Shown: positions 1 to 8,149 of the stretch, one piece after another
Numbering within the stretch: position 1 is the stretch's first letter
Layout: each line of letters opens with the position of its first letter
Origin: a virus
IMG/VR virus record: IMGVR_UViG_3300010151_000082
Location: 1-31,304 of that record
DNA length: 31,304 nucleotides
Reading direction: 5' to 3' (one strand)
The notes under the pieces: model-generated
What the model saw: only the letters and a program-made list of their open reading frames with translations
What the model was told of the DNA's origin: nothing
Database searches by the model: none
Made by a program: the position numbers and the translations under genes

Positions 1-1620
1 AAGCTCCACCGATGCCAGACGACCAGCCATACCCTAGCTCTCACCGTGGCCCACGAGGAGGATGCTACTCGGGAACTCTTCCACATTGGCAAGACGGTGG
101 TAGAGCACATGACGACCCCCCACTTGTGGCCAGGCCTGAAGGGCAAGCCCAAGTCCAACCGCATCGAATGGACAAACGGCTCGCGAGCCATCTGCGGCAC
201 CCAGGGTGGTAGCGCTGACTCCTTCCGCGGGTGGACTCCGACCTTCTTGCACATCTCGGAGCTCCCCTCGTGGGAGACCCGTCGAAGCCAGACCAGTGCG
301 GCAGACGTGGCGCAAGCGCTGCTCAATTCTGTGCCTGATACAGCAGGCACTGAGATCTACATAGAGAGCACTGCAAAGGGAGCTCATGGCCTGTTTTTCC
401 AGATGTGGAACCGAGCCATGTCGGATGTGCCTGGCAACCTGTACGTGCCCATGTTTTTTGCCTGGACGAACAACGACATCTACGACCGGCCCAGTGGGGA
501 TGCAGCCATCCGCCTGTCCGAGCGGAGGCAGCACGAGAACCTGATTGACTGCTTCAAGGCCGAGGACTGGGGTGGCTTCCACGCAGCAGCAAACGAGCTC
601 GGGTACTCGGACATTCAACGTGAGCGTGCGGCAAAGTATGGCCTACGTCCCAGCCAGATACGGTATTGGCAGGAGACCCTGGTCAACAAGTGCAATCACG
701 ACCAAGACCGCTTCGACGAAGAGTGGCCCGTCTCCCCTGGACTAGCCTTTGTCTCCTCCGGCCGCTCAGTGTTCGCTTTATCCCTCCTAAGCAAGCTGAG
801 TGACAAGGTGTCTGAGCCTCCTCGTCGGGGCACCCTCCATCGTGATGGGGCCAGCAAGGTCCGCATCCGAGATGACGGGGGAGGCTGGGCATTCTGGAAG
901 TCGCCTATTCCGGGGCACCAGTACCTCGTGACAGCCGATGCAGCTGGGGGTGGGCACCGCAAGGAGGACGACTTCTCCTGCATCCAGGTGTTCGACCGGG
1001 CCGAAAGCGAACAGGTGGCTGAATTTTATGCGAAGGTCTTCCCCGACACTCTCGCCACCCAGATTGCAATGGCATGCGAACTCTACGGCTACCAGGCCTG
1101 CGTCTGCGCCCCGGAGTGCAACGGTCCAGGCATGCTCGTCATTGCCAGCCTGGCTCAGAACTATCCAGAGGTCCAGGTGTGGCGCCGGTTCAGCGAGGCC
1201 GGCAAGGTCATCACCAGCAACCAGCGCGGACCCACCCGCACACTGGGGTACTGCACCACTGAGCGCACCCGCCCCTACATGTTTGGGCTTCTCGAGTCCG
1301 CTATCCGCAACAACAAGGTCGTCATCCACAGTGCTCGCCTGGTCGGTGAACTCCGCACCCTCATAAGGGCTAAGGGGTCTGGCCGTATCGAGGCTGCTGT
1401 CGGGTGTCACGATGATGCCTCCGTGGCTCTCGCTATCGCGCTCGATGTTCATGCACAGCAGGCCGAGCAGGGCTATCAGGTACGTGAAGAGCCCAAGAAG
1501 GATGGTCGGAGCCGGCGAGTCCTAGAGGAGATGGGTATTTTCCCTTGCTTCCAGGGCAATACTGACCCAGAGCTAGAGGCCGACCATGACGAGGGGGGCG
1601 AGGAAGCGGTATGGTACTAG
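1..1620 (+). CDS. terL: Terminase large subunit, 5' end outside window
   Basis: This is the packaging motor ATPase and headful/cos nuclease that pumps DNA into the procapsid through the portal. The frame is open from base 1, so the first ATG-like codon (GTG at 46) is internal and the N-terminus with Walker A lies upstream of the window. What is visible: LTVAHEEDATRELF, typical of the strand after Walker A; a Walker B-like FLHISELPSWE with the catalytic Glu; a coupling-type motif IESTAKGAHGLF; then an RNase H-like nuclease domain with TADAAGGG and a following DD, the PECNGPG motif, and a C-terminal CHDDASVALAIA that supplies the last metal-binding acidic residues. It overlaps the next gene by 10 nt. 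No small terminase subunit is in the window. Family assignment is strong; packaging type cannot be read from this. Confidence 0.95.
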   Translation, partial: KLHRCQTTSHTLALTVAHEEDATRELFHIGKTVVEHMTTPHLWPGLKGKPKSNRIEWTNGSRAICGTQGGSADSFRGWTPTFLHISELPSWETRRSQTSAADVAQALLNSVPDTAGTEIYIESTAKGAHGLFFQMWNRAMSDVPGNLYVPMFFAWTNNDIYDRPSGDAAIRLSERRQHENLIDCFKAEDWGGFHAAANELGYSDIQRERAAKYGLRPSQIRYWQETLVNKCNHDQDRFDEEWPVSPGLAFVSSGRSVFALSLLSKLSDKVSEPPRRGTLHRDGASKVRIRDDGGGWAFWKSPIPGHQYLVTADAAGGGHRKEDDFSCIQVFDRAESEQVAEFYAKVFPDTLATQIAMACELYGYQACVCAPECNGPGMLVIASLAQNYPEVQVWRRFSEAGKVITSNQRGPTRTLGYCTTERTRPYMFGLLESAIRNNKVVIHSARLVGELRTLIRAKGSGRIEAAVGCHDDASVALAIALDVHAQQAEQGYQVREEPKKDGRSRRVLEEMGIFPCFQGNTDPELEADHDEGGEEAVWY

Positions 1621-1976
1621 AGGTGTTCATTGCAAGTGTAGCCGCATCATTTATCGGACTGCTTTGGTTTATCGATTCCACGATTAAGAGGCTCGTCGTG
1701 CCCCTACTGCGCCAACCTGTCACGCCTGGATGGGTGCTACCTCGCTCTGGCGATACCGCTGAGGGGCCCCTCGGAGAGCAACATCGTGTTGACATTCCCG
1801 TGGATGTCACTCAAATGTTACAGTCAGTTCCTGTGCCTGCGGGCGAGCGCGAAGAGGACTATCGGGAGTGGCTATGGGAGCAGGCTGCCCTCCGGGTGCA
1901 GTACCCAGACGGTCACCCCCGGCAGGACTCGGACTATGAAGCAATCGAGCAGCGGGTGCTGGAGATGGAGCTCTAA
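1611..1976 (+). CDS. Small protein with one N-terminal membrane segment
   Basis: I do not recognise this 121-residue protein. Residues 2-22 form a strongly hydrophobic stretch (VLEVFIASVAASFIGLLWF) followed by basic residues, as in a single N-terminal membrane anchor. The remainder is hydrophilic and ends in an acidic helix-prone segment. It starts at ATG 1611 behind GAGGAAG and overlaps the terminase stop by 10 nt; its TAA shares one base with the portal ATG. Position between terminase and portal suggests a morphogenesis role, but a membrane segment there is unusual for a head gene. An anchored accessory protein of packaging, or a small lysis or ejection protein, are alternatives. Reality of the gene is well supported by its tight coupling; its function is not. 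Confidence 0.75.
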   Translation: MVLEVFIASVAASFIGLLWFIDSTIKRLVVPLLRQPVTPGWVLPRSGDTAEGPLGEQHRVDIPVDVTQMLQSVPVPAGEREEDYREWLWEQAALRVQYPDGHPRQDSDYEAIEQRVLEMEL

Positions 1977-4006
1977 TGCAGGTAGGCCAGCCGATGAAGC
2001 GGGACAAGAAGATGACCAAGGTCGTCTATGACCGCTACCAGTCCGCACGTAACCGCAAGAGCGAGCTCCACGACGACTGGTACACCCAGCATGCCTTCTA
2101 TGACGGGCGGCAGTACGTGCGCTACAGGGGTGGCAAGCCCAGCAAGCGCAAGGCACCCACCTACAGGGTCAGGCTGACGAAGAACCTCATCCGTCCCATC
2201 GTGGACACGGCGGTGGCCAAGCTGAACCAACAGAAACCCGGCTGGATGGTGCGCCCAACAGGCCCCGAAGAGGACCGCATCCACAAGGCGCGAGCAGCGG
2301 AGAGGCTCCTCGAGTTCCTCTACCGCAAGCTGCGCCTTCGTAACATCACGCAGGGCACCCTCTTCTGGGCCGCCGTCACAGGCACCGGCTTCGCCCATGT
2401 GAATTGGGACAAGAGCAAGACTTTGACCAAGGGTAAGGTGACTGGGGCCCCCCTCGTGAAGGTGGTCACCCCATTCGATGTCTACCCCGACCCAGCTGCC
2501 ACAAGCATGGATGACGCCCGGTGGTGCATCGTAAAGCACTCGCTGTCTGCGGCAGACATGGAAGCAAACTGGAAGGGCAGCATCACGCGCATCCAGGCAG
2601 CTGCTGAGTCTGCCAATGAGGACGCATGGTTCGATGCCGACATCAAGGGCTACATCTCTGGCGGGACAGTCAGCGAGGGAGAGGAGACCTACGAGGTCCT
2701 CGAGTATGAGGAGGCCCCCTGCGCCGAGTACCCCAAGGGCAGGAAAATCTACCAATGCGGGCTCATCACCCTGGCCAGCGGCGAGCTGCCCAACGGGCGC
2801 TACAGTCTGCATATGGTGCGGGTCGGCGTGGCGGGAGGTCGGTTCTGGGGCTTGGGTATCGTGCGGGATGTCATGGATGCCCAGCGCGAGTACAATCGGA
2901 CGTTCTCTCACATCATTGAGCTGAGGAACCTCGCGGTCAACCCTCCTTGGATAGCCCCAAACGGCTCACTGAAGACAGGCCGGGTGAGTAACCGCCCCGA
3001 CAGCATCAACTTCTACAACCAGAACTACAACAAGCCCGAGAGGCTCCCACCCGTCCCCATTCCATCGGGCCTGTATGAGCTGGCACAATCCCTTCGCCAG
3101 TCCATCGCGGACATCTCCGGGGTGCATGACGTGTCGCAGGGGAGGCAGCCCTCTGGGGTAGTGTCTGGTCGGGCTATGGGCATCCTGTCGGACCAGGACG
3201 CGACCAAGCTGGGTCCTGCCGTGTCTCAACTGGAGCTCTGGATCGAGAGCCTCGGTCAGTGCATCCTCGAGATGTGCCAGGAGCACCTCGACCCGGATGT
3301 CACCCTCTCAATTGTCGGGGAGGCGCGGTCTGCTGAGGTCACCAAGTTCCACCGTGGCATGCTGGACTCAGAGCTGGATGTGGAGGTCCAGCCAGGGTCT
3401 ATGCTCCCGAAATCGTTGAGCTTTGAACGCGAAATGGCTCAGAGAGAATTCCAGATCGGGGCGCTAGGCCCACCCGATGACCCGCAGACCCTCATCAAAT
3501 ACCGTAAGGCCTTGGGGCTTGGCCTCGGCGACCATAACGCGGATGAGGAGGTCGGACGTTTGTATGCCCGCCGAGAGAACGTGCTTCTCGAGGACGAGGA
3601 TGAGGCCAACCGGGAGAAGGTGCGGGTGTCGTGGCTCGACCAGCATATCGTGCATATCGATGAGCACTTGCGGGCATGTCGGGACCCAGCATTCTCCGGG
3701 CTCGACCCCGAGGTGCAGATGGCTCATGAGCAGCACATCGCAGAGCACTACCGACAGCTCCACATGCAGGCCCAGGGCTTGCCCACATACGTTGCGGCGT
3801 GGGGTGAGGACCCGTCAGCGCAGCAGCAGCCAGAGCAGCCCCAGCAGCCACCCATGCCAGAGGCAATGCCCCCTGAGCAGCCCATGCCAGAAGATGCAAT
3901 GGGGGGTGGGCTCGTGGGTGGTGGCACGCCGGAAATGAACGAAGCCCTCGTGGAAGGGGGCCCAGGTGTCAGTCCATACGGAGAGGAGATGAGTGCATAT
4001 GGATGA
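1976..4006 (+). CDS. Portal protein, P22-like
   Basis: This is the dodecameric portal that sits at one capsid vertex, docks the terminase and anchors the tail. At 676 residues it is in the size range of P22-type podovirus portals rather than the shorter HK97 type. The N-terminus reads KVVYDRYQSARNRKSELHDD, then LTKNLIRPIVDTAVAKL, the usual portal wing/stem start. A segment FWGLGIVRDVMDAQREYNRT is typical of the conserved clip/stem region. The last 70 residues are a Q/P/M-rich low-complexity tail, as in several podovirus portals. Start ATG 1976 overlaps the previous stop by one base; an in-frame ATG at 1994 behind AGGTAGG is an alternative. It sits in the canonical order terminase-portal-scaffold-capsid. 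Confidence 0.9.
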   Translation: MQVGQPMKRDKKMTKVVYDRYQSARNRKSELHDDWYTQHAFYDGRQYVRYRGGKPSKRKAPTYRVRLTKNLIRPIVDTAVAKLNQQKPGWMVRPTGPEEDRIHKARAAERLLEFLYRKLRLRNITQGTLFWAAVTGTGFAHVNWDKSKTLTKGKVTGAPLVKVVTPFDVYPDPAATSMDDARWCIVKHSLSAADMEANWKGSITRIQAAAESANEDAWFDADIKGYISGGTVSEGEETYEVLEYEEAPCAEYPKGRKIYQCGLITLASGELPNGRYSLHMVRVGVAGGRFWGLGIVRDVMDAQREYNRTFSHIIELRNLAVNPPWIAPNGSLKTGRVSNRPDSINFYNQNYNKPERLPPVPIPSGLYELAQSLRQSIADISGVHDVSQGRQPSGVVSGRAMGILSDQDATKLGPAVSQLELWIESLGQCILEMCQEHLDPDVTLSIVGEARSAEVTKFHRGMLDSELDVEVQPGSMLPKSLSFEREMAQREFQIGALGPPDDPQTLIKYRKALGLGLGDHNADEEVGRLYARRENVLLEDEDEANREKVRVSWLDQHIVHIDEHLRACRDPAFSGLDPEVQMAHEQHIAEHYRQLHMQAQGLPTYVAAWGEDPSAQQQPEQPQQPPMPEAMPPEQPMPEDAMGGGLVGGGTPEMNEALVEGGPGVSPYGEEMSAYG

Positions 4007-4757
4007 TGAGACAACAGTAGAGGACTCCGGGGAAGATCTATTCGACTTGCCTGCTGAGTTTACGAGTGAGGCGGCTCCTGAGCCTGCCCCTGAGCCAACC
4101 CCTGCTCCCGTGGCAGCACCCCCGGCAGAGGCACCCCCAGAGGTGGACTGGAAGGGGCGCTACGAGGAATACCAGCAGAAGGTGAAGCCCCAGCTGGATG
4201 AGTACGGGCAATTCAACAACTGGTGGAACAGCGGTGGCTCCAGCGAGTGGGACAACTACCAGCAATGGAAGACAGCCCAGCAGACGGAGGCTGAGCAGGC
4301 CCAGCAGGTAGATGCGGACGACTGGTTTGCCCGCCTAGAGGCCCAGGAGCAGCGCTACCAAGACCTGGCCCAACGGCTAGAGCAGTATGAGGGCAAGGGG
4401 CAGGACCCGGTCATCGAGAAGCTCAAGCTTCAGCACACGCAGAACGAGCTGAAGAAAAGCCTGGACCGGGCGCTTACAGGGAGGCCTGACATCCCCCAGA
4501 ATGACGTGCTCAAGACCTTCATTGAGGCGAATGGGGCGCTGTCTATCGAACAATGTGCAGCCTTCTACACGAGGGCACCGGCACCAGCCCCTCCAGCAGA
4601 GGCTGCACCCAAGACACAGACACTGCCGCCGATTAGCGGAGGGGCTACCCCAGCAGGGACCCCGCCTAAGCCGAGTGGTGGCGACGAATTTAAGTACTCG
4701 GGGACCCTGGATGACTTCGATCGCATCTGGGACTTTGAGTCGCAACGGTTTCAATAA
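3999..4757 (+). CDS. Scaffolding-like protein
   Basis: This is probably the internal scaffold that directs capsid assembly and is removed before or during packaging. The protein has about 252 residues. An acidic Pro/Ala/Glu-rich N-terminal third (repeats of PEPAPEPTPAP) is followed by a Gln/Glu-rich predicted coiled coil (about residues 95-145), a short linker and a C-terminal tail with TLDDFDRIWDFES. This composition and the position directly between portal and major capsid protein are typical of scaffolds, which show little sequence conservation. The ATG at 3999 is preferred because AGGAG (3984-3988) lies 10 nt before it; GTG at 3993 is only 4 nt away from that site. It overlaps the portal end. 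No protease domain or Ser-His motif is visible. Confidence 0.8.
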   Translation: MDDETTVEDSGEDLFDLPAEFTSEAAPEPAPEPTPAPVAAPPAEAPPEVDWKGRYEEYQQKVKPQLDEYGQFNNWWNSGGSSEWDNYQQWKTAQQTEAEQAQQVDADDWFARLEAQEQRYQDLAQRLEQYEGKGQDPVIEKLKLQHTQNELKKSLDRALTGRPDIPQNDVLKTFIEANGALSIEQCAAFYTRAPAPAPPAEAAPKTQTLPPISGGATPAGTPPKPSGGDEFKYSGTLDDFDRIWDFESQRFQ

Positions 4758-4777
4758 TTTTCTAAGGAGTTTCCAAG

Positions 4778-6100
4778 GTGGCAATTGACGATACCGCAGT
4801 AGACCTCACTAATTTCGATGAGGCTCTTAAAATCCGCTATGCCAAGGCAATTACACAGTATATTGAACGTACTGTGGCCCTCTACGGCATGCTTGAAAAG
4901 AAAAAGCAGGGATGGACGGGCAAGCACTTCCTTATCCCCGTCAACATCCGCACCCCCAACACGGTCGGAGCACGAGCCCACTCGGGTAACCTGCCTGCCG
5001 GTGGCGCTGACGTGTACGTCGACGCGAAAATCGTGGCGAAATACAACTACTGCAAGGTCAAGGCCTACAACACGGCTGAGGCTCACAGTAGTGGCAAGGC
5101 GGGTGCTTGGGCTACGGTCCGCAAGCAAGTCTTGAAGAACGCTGCGGCTGACCTCCGGGACTCGCTGAACCGGCAGCTCAACTGGGGCTCTGCGGGCATC
5201 CTCTGTGAGGCTAACTCGACGGGCTTGACCGTGACCATCAAGACCTACGGGGACTCGGTTGACACCACCGAAGGACCGGTTCCTGACACGACCAAGCTGC
5301 TCAGGGTGGGCATGCGGGTTGCGTGGGGTCGGGCCAACAATACTTCTGCAACCGACTTTTTCGCCGCGCCGACACCGGCTGCTGCTGGCTATGGGTACGT
5401 TAACTCCATCACCTCCAAGACGGTCTTCGTTCTCGTGAAAACGTCTGGTGATGACCCGGTCGCTGGCGAAATCTTCGTCATGGGTGAGGGCACGGGAGCT
5501 GATGACTACTCCTACGGGCACGAGCTTACGGGCATTGCCGAAATGATTGACGACTCGGGTACGTTCGAGAACATCGACAGCTCTGCCTACCCCGAGTGGA
5601 AGAGCCAGATGTTCGCCAACCCTGACGGGGCGGGCACCGAGCGGGAGCTGCAAGAGGACGACATCACCCAGCTGCTCGACACGATTAGCACCGAGTCCAC
5701 GGGCTCTGCCTCTGACCTCCTTCTTTTCGGCCACCACAGCACTCGACGTGCCTATGCCAACAGCCTGAAGAGCCGGAATGCCGAGCGCTTCAAGCCCACC
5801 AAGGTCAAGGGTGGTTACTCCCGCGAGTACCTCACCTTCCACTACGACGGCAGTGACGTGCCCCTGGTGGACGACAAGATGGCAAAGCACCGCACCCTCT
5901 TCGCCATGAGCAAGGCGCACACCTCCATCTATGAGGTCAAGCCCTTCTCCTGGGACTCCTCCTCGGGGGGCACCTGGAAGTGGGATGGTTCGCAGGATGC
6001 TGTGGTTGCATTCGGAAAAATCTACTGTGACCTGGGCACGGACAACCGAGCCGCCATGGGCGCAATCGAAGACATCGCTGTGACGGGGATTACCAAATGA
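4778..6100 (+). CDS. Major capsid protein
   Basis: This 440-residue protein occupies the major capsid slot straight after portal and scaffold. Its N-terminal helix (FDEALKIRYAKAITQYIERT) and the following glycine-rich segment (ARAHSGNLPAGGADVYVDAK) resemble the N-arm and E-loop region of HK97-fold capsid proteins in podovirus-like phages. The C-terminal half (LLLFGHHSTRRAYANSLKSR, then a P-domain-like beta region) is compatible with that fold. The start is GTG 4778, set by AAGGAG at 4764-4769 with 8 nt spacing. That is the clearest ribosome site of the head operon, which fits the high output needed for a major virion protein. It overlaps the next gene by ATGA. The HK97 fold is an inference from context and pattern. 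Confidence 0.87.
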   Translation: MAIDDTAVDLTNFDEALKIRYAKAITQYIERTVALYGMLEKKKQGWTGKHFLIPVNIRTPNTVGARAHSGNLPAGGADVYVDAKIVAKYNYCKVKAYNTAEAHSSGKAGAWATVRKQVLKNAAADLRDSLNRQLNWGSAGILCEANSTGLTVTIKTYGDSVDTTEGPVPDTTKLLRVGMRVAWGRANNTSATDFFAAPTPAAAGYGYVNSITSKTVFVLVKTSGDDPVAGEIFVMGEGTGADDYSYGHELTGIAEMIDDSGTFENIDSSAYPEWKSQMFANPDGAGTERELQEDDITQLLDTISTESTGSASDLLLFGHHSTRRAYANSLKSRNAERFKPTKVKGGYSREYLTFHYDGSDVPLVDDKMAKHRTLFAMSKAHTSIYEVKPFSWDSSSGGTWKWDGSQDAVVAFGKIYCDLGTDNRAAMGAIEDIAVTGITK

Positions 6101-6960
6101 GCTTGACAAATAAACAACGCAAGGCCCTTGAGGGTCTGGGAGGTCTGGCGTCAGGTCAGGTCTTCCTCGTGGGCGACACATCGAAGTCGTGGTACAGCCA
6201 GCTCGTGCAGGAGCTCCCGGCTGGGATGGTTCGTCCGAGCCTGGCCCAAGCCGTGGCTGCTGCTCGGGATGGCGGTGGCGATGTCATCGTGGTCCTGCCT
6301 GGAGAGCATACGCCTTCTGCGGCGGTGGCTGTAACCAAGCAAGTCCGCATCACCGGGCTGCCTGGGTACAAGAAAAGCACCCTGGTAATGGGTCCCACCA
6401 CTGCATCTGCCAACGTGTTCACCGTGACCGGAGAGGGTGTCACCATCGAGGGGCTGACCATCGCGTCGGATGCCAGCAACAATACGGGCAGCGGCATTAA
6501 CGCGGCGGCTAGTGATGTGACGGTTCGCGACTGTGCCTTTGTGGAGGGGGACAACGACTCCAACCATGGGGTAAAGGTTGCCGCTTCCGCAGAGAACGTG
6601 AGCATCCTCGACTGCTCCTTCAGCGGGCTTCAGACTGCTGTGGAGTTCAGCAACCCGCAGACGAACCTGCGTATCCAGGGGTGTGTTTTCGGGCAAAGCA
6701 CAAACGACAAGAACCTGATTGATGCCGTGGCAGCGGCAACTACTGGGCTCTTGGTCAAGGACTGCGTCTTCTTCGCGGCTACAACCAAAAACCTGGGTGT
6801 AGACACCGGCACCGCCACAGGGGGTCTCGTGTGTGACTGCTACTTTGCCGCAGAGTCCTGGACTGCGGCATCGCCAGGCTTCATTGGCGACGTGGACAGC
6901 GCGCTGGAACTCTGCGGCAACTACACCCGGGCGGGACTCGCGACAGGCTACCCTGCGTGA
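6097..6960 (+). CDS. Right-handed beta-helix protein after the capsid gene
   Basis: A 287-residue protein whose middle reads as regular short beta rungs with repeated V.DC.F-type turns (VTVRDCAFVEG, VSILDCSFSG, LRIQGCVFG, LLVKDCVFFA, LVCDCYFAA), the pattern of parallel beta-helix/pectate-lyase-like proteins. An opening like PSLAQAVAAARDGGGDVIVV resembles the N-terminal cap of such folds. No catalytic pectate lyase residues can be assigned with confidence. It is coupled to the capsid gene by ATGA and lies before the neck genes, so it is more likely a head decoration or head fibre than a tailspike. A second beta-helix gene lies at 9917-10642. Fold call is good, function inferred. Confidence 0.75.
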   Translation: MSLTNKQRKALEGLGGLASGQVFLVGDTSKSWYSQLVQELPAGMVRPSLAQAVAAARDGGGDVIVVLPGEHTPSAAVAVTKQVRITGLPGYKKSTLVMGPTTASANVFTVTGEGVTIEGLTIASDASNNTGSGINAAASDVTVRDCAFVEGDNDSNHGVKVAASAENVSILDCSFSGLQTAVEFSNPQTNLRIQGCVFGQSTNDKNLIDAVAAATTGLLVKDCVFFAATTKNLGVDTGTATGGLVCDCYFAAESWTAASPGFIGDVDSALELCGNYTRAGLATGYPA

Positions 6961-7469
6961 TAACGCCCAACCAGTACGAGCGAGCTCAGGCACTGCAACC
7001 CAGCGCGTACTGGACTCGATATGTCCATCAAGGCTACCCACCAGCTGCCCAATCAAAGGTGGTTGTCGCCTGGGACCCCGTTGGGGGCTGTTGGGTGCTG
7101 GCCTATGACACTGTCGAGACGATGCCTAACGGAGCGCACGGTCTCACGACTGCGCGATTCCTGAAGACGTTTTACTGTTGGCGGGGGATGGGCTCCATCC
7201 CCTTGCCACCAGGCCCACTCATGGTTCAGTGGCTCCGAGAGCATGACTGCTTCGCTGAGTCCTACGTCGGTGAGTGGAGCGACAAGTTCTTTGCTAGGGT
7301 CGACCGGGCCAGGGCAGAGGAGGATGAGAAGAAGTGGCAGGAGGAGGAGTATCGCCTCAAGCAGCTCTACCACCGCCATAAGGACGAGATACAGGGCAAG
7401 TTTGGGTATGTGCCCAAAGAGGGTCCTGCCGGTGAGCGCAAATTCTTCTACGAGGGGTGCCTCGGATGA
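6957..7469 (+). CDS. Hypothetical head-neck region protein
   Basis: Not recognised. The 170-residue product begins at GTG 6957, which overlaps the upstream TGA in GTGA and so depends on coupled translation. The first half contains aromatic-rich beta-like segments (VVVAWDPVGGCWVLAYDT) and the second half is a highly charged predicted helix (RARAEEDEKKWQEEEYRLKQ) that probably forms a coiled coil. Its place between the beta-helix gene and the adaptor gene suggests a structural or chaperone role in head completion. The N-terminal part has a look of small host-range or replication-accessory proteins that describe a substrate as given by a percentage or concentration, but nothing firm can be said. 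Confidence 0.7.
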   Translation: MITPNQYERAQALQPSAYWTRYVHQGYPPAAQSKVVVAWDPVGGCWVLAYDTVETMPNGAHGLTTARFLKTFYCWRGMGSIPLPPGPLMVQWLREHDCFAESYVGEWSDKFFARVDRARAEEDEKKWQEEEYRLKQLYHRHKDEIQGKFGYVPKEGPAGERKFFYEGCLG

Positions 7470-8149
7470 CGAGAGACGAGCTGATCACACTGGCGAAGTT
7501 CTGGCTGGATGAGAGGGGAAACTTCTACTCGACGGCTCAGCTGAATACGGCAGCCAACTTTGCGAACCGCATGGTGTACCGGGCGGTGGCCAACCAATCT
7601 CCGTCGCACTTCGCTCAGATAAGCACCTTCTCCTATCCTGCCGACACGGAGAAGGTGGATCTCTCTGGCGGCTCCTACCTAAACGAGCGACCGTACCGCA
7701 TGCTGGCAGTGCAACAGCTGCCCAGCGGGTCGACGGTCTCAGCAACCAACCGACCTCAGACCATCGAGTACATCTCCCCGAACACTAATCATGCGGATGA
7801 CATCGCCACCGAGGACCCGAACGTGTGGCAGTCGGCTGGGCTGTATTGGACGATGGACACGGATGTAGACCTCTACCTCCTCCCCATGCCCGCCTCAGCA
7901 ATCGACCTGCGGGTACGATGGATCGGCCACCTAGCCAACCTGGCAGCGGGGAGCACATCCCTCCTGGGGGGTAAGGCCACTGAGTTCCATGACCTGGTGG
8001 CGGCAGTGATGACGAAGACCCTCCAGCAGAAGGAGCGCAACTCAGACCAGGGAGTGACAGAGCTGTTGGTCTGGATTGGCAGCCAGGTCGAAATGGCTGA
8101 GGCTAGCCGAGAGGTTGCCCCCCGCGTCATCTTCGAGAGCCCCTACTAG
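7466..8149 (+). CDS. Head-tail adaptor (SU10 adaptor-like) protein
   Basis: This 227-residue protein probably forms the ring under the portal that connects head and tail. The helical N-terminus TRDELITLAKFWLDERGNFY followed by NTAANFANRMVYRAVA is typical of the phage adaptor family found in SU10 and related short-tailed phages. The middle is beta-rich (RMLAVQQLP, DVDLYLLPMP, DLRVRWIGHL) and the C-terminus returns to helix (HDLVAAVMTKTLQQKERN). ATG 7466 is preferred to GTG 7457: it overlaps the preceding stop as ATGA and has GAGGGG about 9 nt upstream. It sits between the head module and the nozzle gene, where adaptors normally are. Confidence 0.75.
   Translation: MTRDELITLAKFWLDERGNFYSTAQLNTAANFANRMVYRAVANQSPSHFAQISTFSYPADTEKVDLSGGSYLNERPYRMLAVQQLPSGSTVSATNRPQTIEYISPNTNHADDIATEDPNVWQSAGLYWTMDTDVDLYLLPMPASAIDLRVRWIGHLANLAAGSTSLLGGKATEFHDLVAAVMTKTLQQKERNSDQGVTELLVWIGSQVEMAEASREVAPRVIFESPY

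Noticed and set aside
1973-2911. A 312-codon minus-strand open frame under the portal gene
   Set aside because: It is a mirror of the portal coding frame with no motif or ribosome site of its own.
4751-6181. A 476-codon minus-strand open frame across the capsid gene
   Set aside because: It is exactly antisense to the major capsid gene, has no ribosome site or family motif, and arises from the high GC content at third codon positions.
6151-7056. A 301-codon minus-strand open frame
   Set aside because: It lies opposite the beta-helix gene and crosses its border with the next gene; composition follows the opposite strand.
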